Positions 14,716 to 23,735 of a stretch of DNA of 29,121 bases are shown here, in pieces. Source of the stretch: CAYQLT01 sp964418425 (lineage in GTDB: Bacteria > Bacillota > Limnochordia > Limnochordales > Geochordaceae); assembly GCA_964418425.1 (NCBI GenBank), contig CAYQLT010000031.1, positions 1-29,121 of the forward strand, in the 5' to 3' direction. Both the position numbers and the translations under genes were made by a program. A model generated the notes under the pieces. The model was not told where the DNA came from. It did not search any database and saw only the letters and a list, made by a program, of their open reading frames with translations. Positions within the stretch are counted from its first letter, which is position 1; the number at the start of each line of letters is the position of its first letter.

Positions 14716-15885
14716 GTGGTGGCGCTTCGGATCTTGCACCTCGCGGACCTGCATCTTGGTTGGAATCCTGACTTTTTGCCGCCTGAGCTTCGGGCGGTGT
14801 GGCGGGCGGAGCGGGAGGCCCGCCTGGCCGAGGCATGCCGGCTGGCCTTACAGCCCTCCCATGGCATCGGCATGGTGGTCATCGCCGGGGATCTCTTCGA
14901 ACATTACGACCCCCCGCAGGCGCTGGTCTCCACGGTTCTGGAGGAGCTGGGCCGCCTGGTTGAGGCCGGGATCGCCGTGGTGACGGTGCCGGGCAACCAC
15001 GACGAGCTGACCTATCCTCAAAGCGTCTACCAGACCCTGGGCACCCGCTGGCCCGGCATTCTCATCACGCACCCCAACCCCGATGGGGTGGGGCCCATCG
15101 AGGTGGGCGGCCAGCGGGTCTACCTCTACGGCGCCGCCTACACCGGGGGCGTCACCCGAGCGTGGCCCCCGCTGGACGCGTTCCCCGCCCGGGCGGCCCG
15201 GGACGGGTGGCATATCGGTGTGTTTCACGGGACGCTGATCCTGCCGGAAGGGCCCGGCGAGCTGACGGCCCTGCCGGATCGGAGTCTGCCCCTTCGGCTG
15301 GATGCGCTGGCCCAAGCCGGTTACGACTACGTCGCGCTGGGCCACATCCACCAGCACCGCCAGTACCGGGTGGGGCGCACGACGGCGGCCTACTGCGGGG
15401 CTGTGGATGCCAAGGGCTTCGACGACCCGGGGGTCGGGTTTTTCACCGTGGTGACCCTGGGGGACGGGGGCGCCATCGTGGAACGGGTACCGGCTGCACG
15501 CAGACCGGTACGGGTGCTGGAGGTGGACGTCGGGCCGTTTGCCAGCCTCGACGAGCTGGCGGTCTGGCTGGCCGGCCGGGTCGCGCCCTCTGGAGAGCCG
15601 CCTGCTCTGGCCAGGGTGAGGCTGCACGGGGTGGCCTCCTTCGCCCTCGCGGCTGATGCCTTGCACGCCCGGCTGGCGCCCGTCTGCTTTTACCTGGATG
15701 TGGTGGACGAGACGGAGACGGTGAGCGAGGAGTACCTGTCGCGCCTGGCCGCCGAACCCACGGTCCGGGGCCTCTTCGTGCGTCGCATGCGACAACAGAT
15801 TCTGCAGGCGTCGGACGAAGGGGCCCGCCGGCGGCTGCAACGAGCCTTGAAGCTGGGGCTCCACGCTCTGGAGGCCGCCTCATGA
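14716..15885 (+). CDS. SbcD/YhaO-like DNA repair exonuclease
   Basis: Calcineurin-type metallophosphoesterase, the nuclease half of an SbcCD/Mre11-Rad50-type complex. Start GTG 14716 lies behind a G-rich ribosome site and right before the conserved core; the longer frame from 14632 adds only low-complexity residues. All metal motifs are present: D11-L-H13, G58-D59, G93-N94-H95-D96, FHG near 173 and G209-H-I-H212. At 389 residues it has the phosphodiesterase domain, a capping domain and a C-terminal ATPase-binding tail. It overlaps the ATPase gene as ATGA, so the two are made together. B. subtilis YhaO is probably a closer match than SbcD, because the partner is YhaN-like. Confidence 0.92.
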   Translation: MVALRILHLADLHLGWNPDFLPPELRAVWRAEREARLAEACRLALQPSHGIGMVVIAGDLFEHYDPPQALVSTVLEELGRLVEAGIAVVTVPGNHDELTYPQSVYQTLGTRWPGILITHPNPDGVGPIEVGGQRVYLYGAAYTGGVTRAWPPLDAFPARAARDGWHIGVFHGTLILPEGPGELTALPDRSLPLRLDALAQAGYDYVALGHIHQHRQYRVGRTTAAYCGAVDAKGFDDPGVGFFTVVTLGDGGAIVERVPAARRPVRVLEVDVGPFASLDELAVWLAGRVAPSGEPPALARVRLHGVASFALAADALHARLAPVCFYLDVVDETETVSEEYLSRLAAEPTVRGLFVRRMRQQILQASDEGARRRLQRALKLGLHALEAAS

Positions 15886-18800
15886 ACCGGGTGGTGCTTC
15901 GGGCGCTGGTGCTGAGGGGGTTCGGGCGGTTTTCGCAGGTGACGGCCCGCTTCGGCCCCGGGGTGTGTGTGCTGGTTCGGCCCAACGAGTGGGGAAAGTC
16001 CACCCTGGTGGCCGGGCTTGAGTCGGTCTGGTTCGGCTTTCGTTACGTGGCGGCGGAGGGCGGCAGGAAAACCTGGCTTGGGGGCAGCGAGCGATATCGT
16101 TGCTGGTACGGGGAGCCGTTTTTTGACGGTGTGGCCGTCTTTGAATCGGGCGGGCAACTGTTTCAACTCTACCGGGAATTTGAATCTTCCCGGGTCGTGT
16201 TGCGAAGCCGGCCGGCCGACGGCACGCTGCCCGAGGATGCCTTGCAGCCGCCCGGTGCCACTCGGGGACGGGGTAGCGGCGGGTGGAGCCAGCATTTCCG
16301 GGGGGTTCACCGGCCGGGGGGAAGCCGCACGGCCGAACCCTTCGAGCAGGTTCTGGCCCGGGTGCTGGGCATCCCGTCGGCAGAGCTGTTTGAAGGGACG
16401 TTCTGCATCACCCAGCGACTTCCGGAGGCCCACCAGATCGACGCCGCGGTGCAGGAACTGATCACCGGAGCGGGGACGGCGGGGCTGGAGACTGCCCGGA
16501 GGTGGCTGGTGGAGCGAGCCAAATCGCTCACCACCCAGACCCACCAGCTGGGGCTTACGCCGCGGCCCGGACGGACTCCCCAAAGGCAGGAGCAGCTCAA
16601 GGTTCGTATCGAGGAGCTGGAGCGGCAGCTTCAGCAGGCGCGCGAAAGGCTGGACGCGCACGCGCCCGTCAAACAGGAACTGGCGCAGGTGGAGGCCGAG
16701 CTTCGGGAGCTTCGGGAATCGGGGCGCCGCCACGGCCGGCTCCTTGAGGCCTGGAAGGAATGGCTGGAGCATCGTCGGCGGCGGGACGAGCAGCTGCACA
16801 GGCAGGCGCAGCTGCGCTCGGCCCTTCGGCAGGCGCTGGAGCTTGAACTTCGCATCGCATCCGCTCGGGAGCGCCTGGAGCGAGAGTTTGACGACGTCCG
16901 CCAGGCGGGGCCGCAGGCTCGAGAACGTCTGCAGCAGCTCGCCGCCCAGCGGGTGGAGCTGGAGCGCCTGGAGGGGGAGCTGGCGCAGACGGCCGAGCGG
17001 GAACAGGAGCTGGAGCAGGAGGCCGCCCGCCTGCGGGAGCGGATGGCCGCAGAGTTCCAGGACCTGGCGGGACGAAACGACCTGGCCGAGCTTCCGGCCC
17101 GCCATGAGTTTCTGTGCAGGCGCTGGGAGGAGTGGCGAGGACTGCAGGCCAGGGAGCAGGAGCTTGGGGCCCAGCAGGAGCAGCTTCGGCGCTCGCTGGG
17201 GCCGCTGGCAGCCTGGGCGGCCCGGGGATCCAGGCCGGCCCTGGAGATCCCCCACCGGCGGGAGCAGGCGGGGTGGCTTGCGAAACGGTGGGAGCGCCTG
17301 CAGAGCCTCTACGCCGAGCGTGAGGCGACCCGGCTGCGCCTGTTGTCGGACTACGCCTGCTTTGAAGAGGCCTCCCCCGAGGTGCTTGAGGCGGTGCGGC
17401 ACTACCAGCTTCGGCGGGAGACCCTGCGGGAGCAGGTGCGCTCGGTGCGGGCAGAGTCCGAACGCATCCACTGGCTGCTGGCCCAGCTCCAGCAGGATCG
17501 AGCCGCGCTCGAAAAGGCGTACGCGGACGTGCGGGAGGTGGAAAGGCGGCTCGGGGCAAGGGCAGGCATGGATGCGGTCTCGTTTCTGGAGCAGTGCCAG
17601 CTGTGGGCGGCCCGCAGCGGCCGGCTGGCGACAGCGAGCCGCCGGCTGCGGGCATGGGGAGAGTCCGCCCTTCCCCGCCTTCGCCTGGCGGGCAGGGTGC
17701 AGACGGCGGCGTGGGCACTGGCGGGTGCGGCCGCCGCACTCCTGGTGGCTTTCGCGCTGGGGGTGGGGCCGGGCGCAGGCGCGGGGCCGCGCGCATGGGC
17801 CGTACCGGGCGCCGCTGCCATGGTGGTCGGGGTGCTCCTGGGGGCCGGCGGGGCAAGGCGGGCCCGGCGCCGCGCGGGTCGGGTGGCACAGGCTCTCGCC
17901 GGCCTGAAGGCGGACGGAGAACGGACAGCTCGTGGGCCGTGGGCCGCCGACCCGGGTGGCCTGGTGGCCTTGGTGGAACGGGCCCGTTGGTACCAGCGGG
18001 AGCGAGAGCAGCTGGCGCGGCGGGAGAAGGAACTGCAGGCGGGCGGCGTCTCAGACACGGCCCTGGCCCAGCTGCGCCGGCGACTGCAGGCGTTGGAAGG
18101 TTCGTTGGAAGAACTGGAAAACCGGGTGGAGCCCTTTCGGCGACGGTTCGGCGACGGCATGGCCGGCGCGATGGCCGGATGGGAAGCCCTGCGAGCCCGG
18201 CTGGCGGCGGTGGATAGGGAGATCGCCGAACTGCTGCGGGAGCTGGGGGTCGGGCCGGACGAGGGCGACGCAGAGCCGGTTCGGGTGGCGGAGCTGGCCG
18301 ACGTGGCTTCGGTGCCGGTGCCGGCCTCCCTGGAGGGGCTGGCCGAGTGGATGCGTCTGGCCGCTCGTTCCCTGAACTGGGAGAGCGGGGCTTTGCCGCT
18401 GGGCACCCTGGGGGAACTGGGGGATCTGGTGCGGCGCCTGGGGGATGGGTTCTGGCAGCGGGTTGAGCTATCGGCCCGGGAGTTTGAACAGATCGCGCAC
18501 CGCCTGCAGGAGGTGGAAGGGGAGCTGGCTCGCCTGCACCAACCGGACGGGACCGGCGCCACGGTGCTGCAGCGGCTGTGGCAGGAGGTGGAGCAACTGC
18601 GCCAGCTCACCGCACCGTATGACGAGCGAGCCGACCCCCAGCAGCTATCCGCCCGGGTGGCCGCATGCCAGCAGCTGCTCGAGAGGCTCCATGACCTCGA
18701 CCTGGAGCTGCAATCCCTTCGGCAAGCCCGGCAGCGGCAGCAGGCGGAGCTTTCGGAGCGGCACGACCTCACCGCCAGGTGGCGGCAAGAGTTGAGCGCT

Positions 18801-19730
18801 CTTCTGGAGGCGGCGGGAGGTGACCTGGAAAAGGCCCGAGAGCGCATCGAGGAGTTCGAACGCCTGCGCTCGGCCTGGCAGCAAGACGGAGAGAAACTTC
18901 GGGGGATCCTGGAAGGGCACGGGGTGCAGAGCGTAGCGGAGCTGGAGGCCCGCCAGGTGTCGGTCGAACGGCTGATCCGCCACGAAGAAGAAGCCATGGC
19001 GGCGCTCAGGGCCCAATTCCCGGTGCTGCCGAACCCCGACGATGTGCCGGGCGCTGCGGTGCTGCAGCAAGAGTACGAGCGCCTGAAAGAACAGGTGAAA
19101 CAGATGGAGCAGGAGGTGGCAGCGGCCGACGAGCGGCGCCAGTCCCTGGTGCGTCGGCAGGCGTACCTGGAAGGCGGGCCCTACCTCAACGTGGCCGCCG
19201 CCGAGCTGGAGCTTTGCCGGCTCCGGGAGGAGCTTCGGCGGACCGAAGAGGAGGCGCAGGCGGTGGGCGAGGCGTACCGGGCCCTGGAGCAGGCGGCCGC
19301 CGACTACCATCGAGAGTTTCGTCTCCAGATGGAGGAGGTGGCCAGCACCTACTTCAGCCGCTTCAGCCGCCGGCCAGGCCGGCGCGTGATCCTGGAGCCC
19401 GATTTCCGGATCCGTGTGAGCGATCCTGACGGACAAAGCTATGCCCCCACCTGGCTCAGCCAGGGGGCCCGTGACCAGCTCTTCATCGCGCTGCGGCTGG
19501 CCGTGGCGGCCATGGTGGATCGGCAGGTGAGGCTGCCGTTCGTCTTCGACGACCCCTTCCTCAACTGCGATTCGGAGCGCCTGGCGGCGATCCGGGCGGT
19601 CATCGACACCCTGGCCGCGGACTTCCAGGTGCTGCTGTTCACCCATCGCCCGGAGTTTGCCTCGTGGGGCCAGCCGGTGGAGGTGCAGGAGGCGGCGGGA
19701 CAACCGCCGCGAGGTGACCCGCCGGCTTGA
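15882..19730 (+). CDS. SbcC/YhaN-like SMC-type ATPase with a central membrane hairpin
   Basis: ATPase partner of the nuclease, 1282 residues. The N-terminal half-domain has the P-loop RPNEWGKST (residues 33-41) and the Q-loop FCITQRL; long Gln/Glu/Arg-rich coiled coils run from about 220 to 600 and 665 to 1130. The C-terminal half-domain has the signature WLSQGARDQL (from 1191), Walker B LPFVFDDPF (D1223-D1224) and the H-loop LLFTHR. At the exact midpoint, where SbcC and Rad50 have a CxxC zinc hook, are two hydrophobic helices (about 608-630 and 640-661), and no CxxC exists in the protein. This is the YhaN layout and suggests a membrane-anchored end-processing complex. The first P-loop residue is Arg instead of Gly, which is unusual. 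Confidence 0.9.
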   Translation: MNRVVLRALVLRGFGRFSQVTARFGPGVCVLVRPNEWGKSTLVAGLESVWFGFRYVAAEGGRKTWLGGSERYRCWYGEPFFDGVAVFESGGQLFQLYREFESSRVVLRSRPADGTLPEDALQPPGATRGRGSGGWSQHFRGVHRPGGSRTAEPFEQVLARVLGIPSAELFEGTFCITQRLPEAHQIDAAVQELITGAGTAGLETARRWLVERAKSLTTQTHQLGLTPRPGRTPQRQEQLKVRIEELERQLQQARERLDAHAPVKQELAQVEAELRELRESGRRHGRLLEAWKEWLEHRRRRDEQLHRQAQLRSALRQALELELRIASARERLEREFDDVRQAGPQARERLQQLAAQRVELERLEGELAQTAEREQELEQEAARLRERMAAEFQDLAGRNDLAELPARHEFLCRRWEEWRGLQAREQELGAQQEQLRRSLGPLAAWAARGSRPALEIPHRREQAGWLAKRWERLQSLYAEREATRLRLLSDYACFEEASPEVLEAVRHYQLRRETLREQVRSVRAESERIHWLLAQLQQDRAALEKAYADVREVERRLGARAGMDAVSFLEQCQLWAARSGRLATASRRLRAWGESALPRLRLAGRVQTAAWALAGAAAALLVAFALGVGPGAGAGPRAWAVPGAAAMVVGVLLGAGGARRARRRAGRVAQALAGLKADGERTARGPWAADPGGLVALVERARWYQREREQLARREKELQAGGVSDTALAQLRRRLQALEGSLEELENRVEPFRRRFGDGMAGAMAGWEALRARLAAVDREIAELLRELGVGPDEGDAEPVRVAELADVASVPVPASLEGLAEWMRLAARSLNWESGALPLGTLGELGDLVRRLGDGFWQRVELSAREFEQIAHRLQEVEGELARLHQPDGTGATVLQRLWQEVEQLRQLTAPYDERADPQQLSARVAACQQLLERLHDLDLELQSLRQARQRQQAELSERHDLTARWRQELSALLEAAGGDLEKARERIEEFERLRSAWQQDGEKLRGILEGHGVQSVAELEARQVSVERLIRHEEEAMAALRAQFPVLPNPDDVPGAAVLQQEYERLKEQVKQMEQEVAAADERRQSLVRRQAYLEGGPYLNVAAAELELCRLREELRRTEEEAQAVGEAYRALEQAAADYHREFRLQMEEVASTYFSRFSRRPGRRVILEPDFRIRVSDPDGQSYAPTWLSQGARDQLFIALRLAVAAMVDRQVRLPFVFDDPFLNCDSERLAAIRAVIDTLAADFQVLLFTHRPEFASWGQPVEVQEAAGQPPRGDPPA

Positions 19731-19741
19731 CCGTGCCCCGG

Positions 19742-20167
19742 TTATGGCCGGGCTCTCGGGTCGAGCGCGATCACCTCGATCTCCACCCCGACCCCTCGGG
19801 GCAGGCGGCTGACCTCGACTGCGCTTCGGGCCGGCGGGGGAGCCGGAAAGTACTGCGCGTAGACTCCGTTTACCGCCGCGAAATCGTCCATGGAGCGCAG
19901 GAAGACGGTCGCCTTCACCACGTGCCGCATCTCGGCTCCGGCGGCCGCCAAGATCGCCTTCACGTTGTCCAAGACCTGGCGGGCCTGCACCTCGATGGGC
20001 CCCTCGATCACCTGCCCGCTGCGGGGATCGATGGGTATCTGCCCTGCGACGAAAATGAAGCCCCCGGCCCGAATGGCCTGGGAGTAGGGCCCCACCGGGG
20101 CGGGGGCCTGTTCCGTGAAGACGGCCTGCATCAAAGCCGGCCCGGACTGCTCATGCGAAGAAGGCAT
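19742..20167 (-). CDS. ridA: RidA/YjgF-family enamine/imine deaminase
   Basis: Small soluble trimeric enzyme that hydrolyses reactive 2-imino acids to 2-oxo acids and ammonia. It has 141 residues; the family usually has about 125-130, so there is a short N-terminal extension. ATG 20167 is supported by AGAGGG 7-8 nt upstream. Key parts are GPYSQAIRAGGFIFVAGQIP, the carboxylate-binding Arg in ARSAVEVSRLP and the Glu in VEIEVIAL. It lies 144 bp downstream of ctaB and ends 11 bp from the convergent ATPase gene. The FAD-dependent amine oxidoreductase in the same run of genes could produce imines for it (inference). Confidence 0.93.
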   Translation of the reverse strand: MPSSHEQSGPALMQAVFTEQAPAPVGPYSQAIRAGGFIFVAGQIPIDPRSGQVIEGPIEVQARQVLDNVKAILAAAGAEMRHVVKATVFLRSMDDFAAVNGVYAQYFPAPPPARSAVEVSRLPRGVGVEIEVIALDPRARP

Positions 20168-20311
20168 CCCTCGACCCTCTCTTCCCGAGCTTGCGCAGCG
20201 CCGTTCGCCCCTGGGGCGGCCGTCCCTCGACCCGCCAGGGCCACCGCCCCGGCGCCGTGGAGGCGGCCAGAGACAGCCCGGAGTCCGCCTCCAAACGGGG
20301 GCCTTGCCTGC

Positions 20312-21316
20312 TCAGATCCCGAACCGGGACGACACCACCAAAGCCGTGAAAACCAGCGCCAGGTAGGAGATGGAGTACCGGAACAGCCCGCGGTCCCCCT
20401 CCCGGCTGGGCCGGCGGTAGGCCCGCACCGCCTTCACCACGTACGCCCCTCCTGCCAGCGCTGCCACCAGGAGGTAGGTTGCGCCGGCCGCGCCGAGCCA
20501 GGGGGGCAGCAGCGAAACCAGCGCGAGCAAGACGGTGTAAACCAGGATCTGCCGGCGTGTCGGCCCTTCGCCGGCCACCACAGGGAGCATGGGCACCCCG
20601 GCGCGGCGGTAATCCTCCTGGCCCAAAAGCGCCAGGGCCCAGAAGTGGGGCGGGGTCCAGAGGAAAATGATGAGAAACAGTACCAGGCTCAGCCAGGAGA
20701 CGTCACCCCGCACGGCCGCCCAGCCGATCACCGGCCCCAATGCCCCGGCCGCCCCCCCGATGACGATGTTTTGCGCGGTGCGCCGCTTGAGCCACAGGCT
20801 GTAGACACCCACGTAGATGCCCAGCCCGGCCACGGTCAACAAGGCCGCGGGGAGGTTGGTGAACGCCCCCATGATGGCCAGGCCCGTCCCGGAGAGAGCA
20901 AGCCCCAAAGCGAGAGCCTGCCTGGCGCCCACCCGGCCCGCGGGAATCGGCCGTTTGGCGGTACGCCGCATCACGGCGTCAATGTCCCGGTCGATATAGC
21001 AGTTGAGAACCCCGCCCCCGGCACTGGCCAGGCCAAGCCCCACCATCACCGCCGCCAACAACCATGGATCCAATCCGGAAGCCTGCCATGGCGCGGCCCC
21101 CGGCGCAGAGGCAGGCCAACGGGCCGCGACCGCCATCGTGGCGGCGGCCGTGAGCAGAATCAGGCTGACGATCCCGGGTTTGGTCAGCTGAAGGTAATCG
21201 GAAAACCGGGCCCCGGCCCGGGCGACGGCCACATGGCCCTGGGGAGCTACCCGCGAGACCAACCTGTCCAACACCTCTTTTTCCCTGTCCCTCTCCGTAG
21301 GGGATCGAGCCGTCAC
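20312..21316 (-). CDS. ctaB: Protoheme IX farnesyltransferase (heme O synthase)
   Basis: UbiA-family membrane prenyltransferase that adds a farnesyl group to heme B, giving heme O. It has 334 residues with about nine membrane helices. The first Asp-rich motif NCYIDRDIDAVMRRTAKRPI (N105, D109, D113) and the segment VYSLWLKRRTAQNIVIGGAAGA are diagnostic of CtaB. The N-terminal 35 residues are hydrophilic and not conserved; GTG 21316 is the listed start, and a later start inside that stretch is possible. It follows ctaA by 57 bp on the same strand and is probably cotranscribed. It implies a heme A- or heme O-containing terminal oxidase elsewhere in the genome. Confidence 0.95.
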   Translation of the reverse strand: MTARSPTERDREKEVLDRLVSRVAPQGHVAVARAGARFSDYLQLTKPGIVSLILLTAAATMAVAARWPASAPGAAPWQASGLDPWLLAAVMVGLGLASAGGGVLNCYIDRDIDAVMRRTAKRPIPAGRVGARQALALGLALSGTGLAIMGAFTNLPAALLTVAGLGIYVGVYSLWLKRRTAQNIVIGGAAGALGPVIGWAAVRGDVSWLSLVLFLIIFLWTPPHFWALALLGQEDYRRAGVPMLPVVAGEGPTRRQILVYTVLLALVSLLPPWLGAAGATYLLVAALAGGAYVVKAVRAYRRPSREGDRGLFRYSISYLALVFTALVVSSRFGI

Positions 21317-21373
21317 GGGCCGAGCTTCCGGCCGGCTACCACGCCCGCAGAGCCTTCCCGATGGGAACGGGGC

Positions 21374-22327
21374 TCACGCCCCAGGGCGTTCCGGCAGCCG
21401 GGACCGAATCCGAACCTCCAGGAACCCCCGGGCCACTTCGCTGGCCACAAGCGCCACCAGCACGGCCGCAACCGTCAGGTGGGCCACCCGTACCGCCGGC
21501 GGGAGCAGCCACACCACGCCCAGGGCTCCCAGAGCCGCCTGGACAACGTAAAGCCCGAGAGCCCAGCCGTAGCGGCCCCGAAAGCGCCAGGCCCCCACTA
21601 CCAGCGCCACGCCCAGGGCCAGCGCGGTGACCCGGTGCAGCCAGTGCAAAAGGACCGGCCACGCCAGCTCCGGCAGCACACGCCCCCGGCACAGGGGCCA
21701 GTCGGTGCAGGCCAGCGACGCTCCCCGGGCCCGCATGTACCCTCCGACGACCACCACAACCACCGCCAGGACGGCGACCACCAATCCCGCCCGCAGGCGA
21801 GCGCGGGCCTCGGAAAAAGCCGGACCGCTGGCAGGGAGGCCGCGATGAGCCGCCATGGCCAGCTCGGTGGCACCGGCCAAAAGCCCCACCAGCACCATCG
21901 CGACGGCCAGGTGGGTGGCCCCCACTTCGGGCGACAGCTCGGTGAGCACGTTGAGGCCTCCCAGCACCACCTGGACGCCGATGAGCGCAGCCGCCCAGAC
22001 GGCCAGGCGGGCCAGCCCCATGCGGGCCTGGGCCTGCAGTCCCACCATCGAGCCGGCCCCCCGTGCTCTCCAGGCGGCCACCGCCAGCCACAGCACGCTG
22101 AGGCTGAAGAGGCCGGCCACCACCCGGTGGCTGAACTCGATGACGGCAGGCCCGGAACCCGGGGGTACAACCTGTCCATAGCACAGCGGCCAGTCCGGGC
22201 AACCCAGCCCTGCCTCCAGCACCCGCACCAGGCCGCCGACGGCCACCACCAGGATGGACAGGACCATCACAGCGCCGACGAAGGCGGCGGGTACCATCGT
22301 CCGGTTGGTAACGTGCAAAAGCATCAT
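21374..22327 (-). CDS. ctaA: Heme A synthase
   Basis: Membrane oxygenase that turns heme O into heme A for cytochrome aa3-type oxidases. It has 317 residues with eight helices in two related halves. The expected residues are present: E64-F-S-H67 in the first half, the Cys pair C43/C49 (GLGCPDWPLCYG), ATHLAVAM, the second Cys pair (LACTDWPLCRG), HWLHRVTA and VAHLTVAA, which carry the heme-ligand histidines of the Gram-positive enzyme. ATG 22327 has GGGAG 6-7 nt upstream. It heads the ctaA-ctaB(-ridA) run and has its own likely promoter. Confidence 0.95.
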   Translation of the reverse strand: MMLLHVTNRTMVPAAFVGAVMVLSILVVAVGGLVRVLEAGLGCPDWPLCYGQVVPPGSGPAVIEFSHRVVAGLFSLSVLWLAVAAWRARGAGSMVGLQAQARMGLARLAVWAAALIGVQVVLGGLNVLTELSPEVGATHLAVAMVLVGLLAGATELAMAAHRGLPASGPAFSEARARLRAGLVVAVLAVVVVVVGGYMRARGASLACTDWPLCRGRVLPELAWPVLLHWLHRVTALALGVALVVGAWRFRGRYGWALGLYVVQAALGALGVVWLLPPAVRVAHLTVAAVLVALVASEVARGFLEVRIRSRLPERPGA

Positions 22328-22414
22328 GGCTCTCCCGATTCGATGCCAGCCGCAGCGGTAATTGCTACTACAAGCGAGCGGCGATTTCCTTTTTTCCCGT
22401 TTCTCACCGGTGAT

Positions 22415-22450
22415 GCCCGAAGACCGCGCCGTGCCCGAAGACCGCGCCGC
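22415..22450. repeat. Two tandem 18-bp repeats in the ctaA leader
   Basis: Units 22415-22432 and 22433-22450 (GCCCGAAGACCGCGCCGT and the same with a final C) differ at one base. They fall right at and after the predicted start of ctaA transcription, so they would be in the leader RNA or be a repressor site. Confidence 0.7.
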
Positions 22451-22453
22451 CAG

Positions 22454-22459
22454 AGTATA
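22454..22459 (-). promoter_or_regulatory. Extended -10 promoter of ctaA
   Basis: Minus strand TGCTATACT: a TATACT box with the TGN extension. There is no good -35 at 17 bp. Transcription would start near 22447, about 120 nt before ctaA. Confidence 0.45.
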
Positions 22460-22490
22460 GCATCCTCACGCTCGGACCGGGGGCGAGCCG

Positions 22491-23702
22491 TCAGATCACC
22501 CGGCGCTCCCTGTGGAGCCGGCCAGCCTGGAAGCGCTGCGGCGACAGAGCCGACACGTCGATGGTGGGCGCAAGCCCCAGGATCATCTCCGCCAGCACGC
22601 GCCCGACCGCCGGCGCCTGTTGAAAGCCGTGGCCGCTGAACCCGTTGGCCAAAAAAAGCCCGTTGACGCCCGGCGCCCGTCCCACGATGGCGTTGTGGTC
22701 GGGGCTCATCTCGTAAAGCCCCGCCCATCCCCGTGCCACCCGGGCCTCCGCCAGGCTCGGAAGCCGGTGGACTCCCTTTTCGAGCACCTCGGGCAAGAAA
22801 GACCAATCGACATCGGTCCGGAAACTGGGGCCTTCCCGCTCGTTGGCCATCCCGAAGATCAGGCGGTCCCCCTCGCGGCGGGCATAAAAGCCGGTGTCGA
22901 AGTCGATCACCATGGGCAGATCCGGCGCAAAGTCCGCCACGGGCTCCGTCACGAACACCATGCGCCGAAAAGGACGCACCGGAAGCTCCACGCCGGCCAT
23001 GCGGGCCACTTCCGCCGCCCACGGACCTGCCGCGTTCACCACGCAGGTCGTCTCGATGCACCAGTCGCCCGTCCCACCCCTCCCTTGCACCCGAACCGCC
23101 TGCACCTGGCCGCCCGCCACCTCCAGGCCGACCACCTCGGCGTCGGTGAACAGCCGCACGCCCATGCGCCGGACCGCGGCCACCAGCCCCTGCACGACGC
23201 TGTGGGGATCGGCGTACCCGTCGTCGGGGCCAAAGGTCCCCCCTGCCAGGTCGGCCGTGTAAAGCTGCGGCACGATGGCCCCCGCCTCGGCGGGCGTGAC
23301 CAGGCGCACACGAAGGCCCAAAGCCCGTTGCATGGCGACATTCGCCTCAAACTCGGCCAGCGTCGCCGGATCCCGGGTGAGGATCAGGTACCCGTACTGG
23401 CGAAGCCCGGGGTCCACCCCGGTGCGTGTCTTGAAGGTTTTGAGGAACTCCAGGCTCCAGGCGGAGAGCCGGGCGTTGACCTCGCTGGAGAACTGGATGC
23501 GGATGCCCCCTGCGCAGCGCCCCGTGGAACCACTGCCCGCGGCGGGCTCCCGTTCCAGCACCACCACGTCGGCCACGCCCAGCTCGGCCAGGTGGTAGGC
23601 CACGCTGAGCCCTACCACCCCGGCTCCCACCACCACGGCCCGTGCGCGCAGTGGCCAGCTCCCGCTGGGGTTCACCCGGATGCCCGCCCTTCTGGCCGTC
23701 AC
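22491..23702 (-). CDS. FAD-dependent oxidoreductase, DadA/SoxB (sarcosine oxidase beta) type
   Basis: Flavoenzyme of the D-amino-acid/sarcosine oxidase-like family that oxidises secondary or primary amines of amino acids; substrate unknown. It has 403 residues. The N-terminal dinucleotide motif VVVGAGVVGLSVAYHLAELG is followed by LEREPAAGSGSTGRCAGGIR, the mid FAD segment NAAGPWAAEVARMAGVELPV, then WAGLYEMSPDHNAIVGRAPG and the C-terminal NGFSGHGFQQAPAVGR, which fit sarcosine oxidase beta-like and hydrogen-cyanide-synthase/PDH beta-like members. The start is GTG 23702; a GTG a few codons later is possible. It lies 33 bp downstream of the HD-GYP gene and upstream of ctaA. RidA nearby could remove its imine product. 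Glycine- or sarcosine-type substrates would link to glyoxylate, but nothing proves that. Confidence 0.88.
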   Translation of the reverse strand: MTARRAGIRVNPSGSWPLRARAVVVGAGVVGLSVAYHLAELGVADVVVLEREPAAGSGSTGRCAGGIRIQFSSEVNARLSAWSLEFLKTFKTRTGVDPGLRQYGYLILTRDPATLAEFEANVAMQRALGLRVRLVTPAEAGAIVPQLYTADLAGGTFGPDDGYADPHSVVQGLVAAVRRMGVRLFTDAEVVGLEVAGGQVQAVRVQGRGGTGDWCIETTCVVNAAGPWAAEVARMAGVELPVRPFRRMVFVTEPVADFAPDLPMVIDFDTGFYARREGDRLIFGMANEREGPSFRTDVDWSFLPEVLEKGVHRLPSLAEARVARGWAGLYEMSPDHNAIVGRAPGVNGLFLANGFSGHGFQQAPAVGRVLAEMILGLAPTIDVSALSPQRFQAGRLHRERRVI

Positions 23703-23735
23703 AAGAGCCCAAAGAAGCCTGGAGCCGAAAGAAGG

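Noticed and set aside
14526..14754. Upstream ATG start (14754) for the secreted LolA/RseB-like protein
   Set aside because: The added residues are low-complexity and overlap the start of the divergent nuclease gene; GTG 14526 leads directly into a signal peptide.
19727..22639. Plus-strand open frame of 970 codons
   Set aside because: It lies opposite ridA, ctaB and ctaA, all with diagnostic motifs; composition is that of antisense high-GC DNA.
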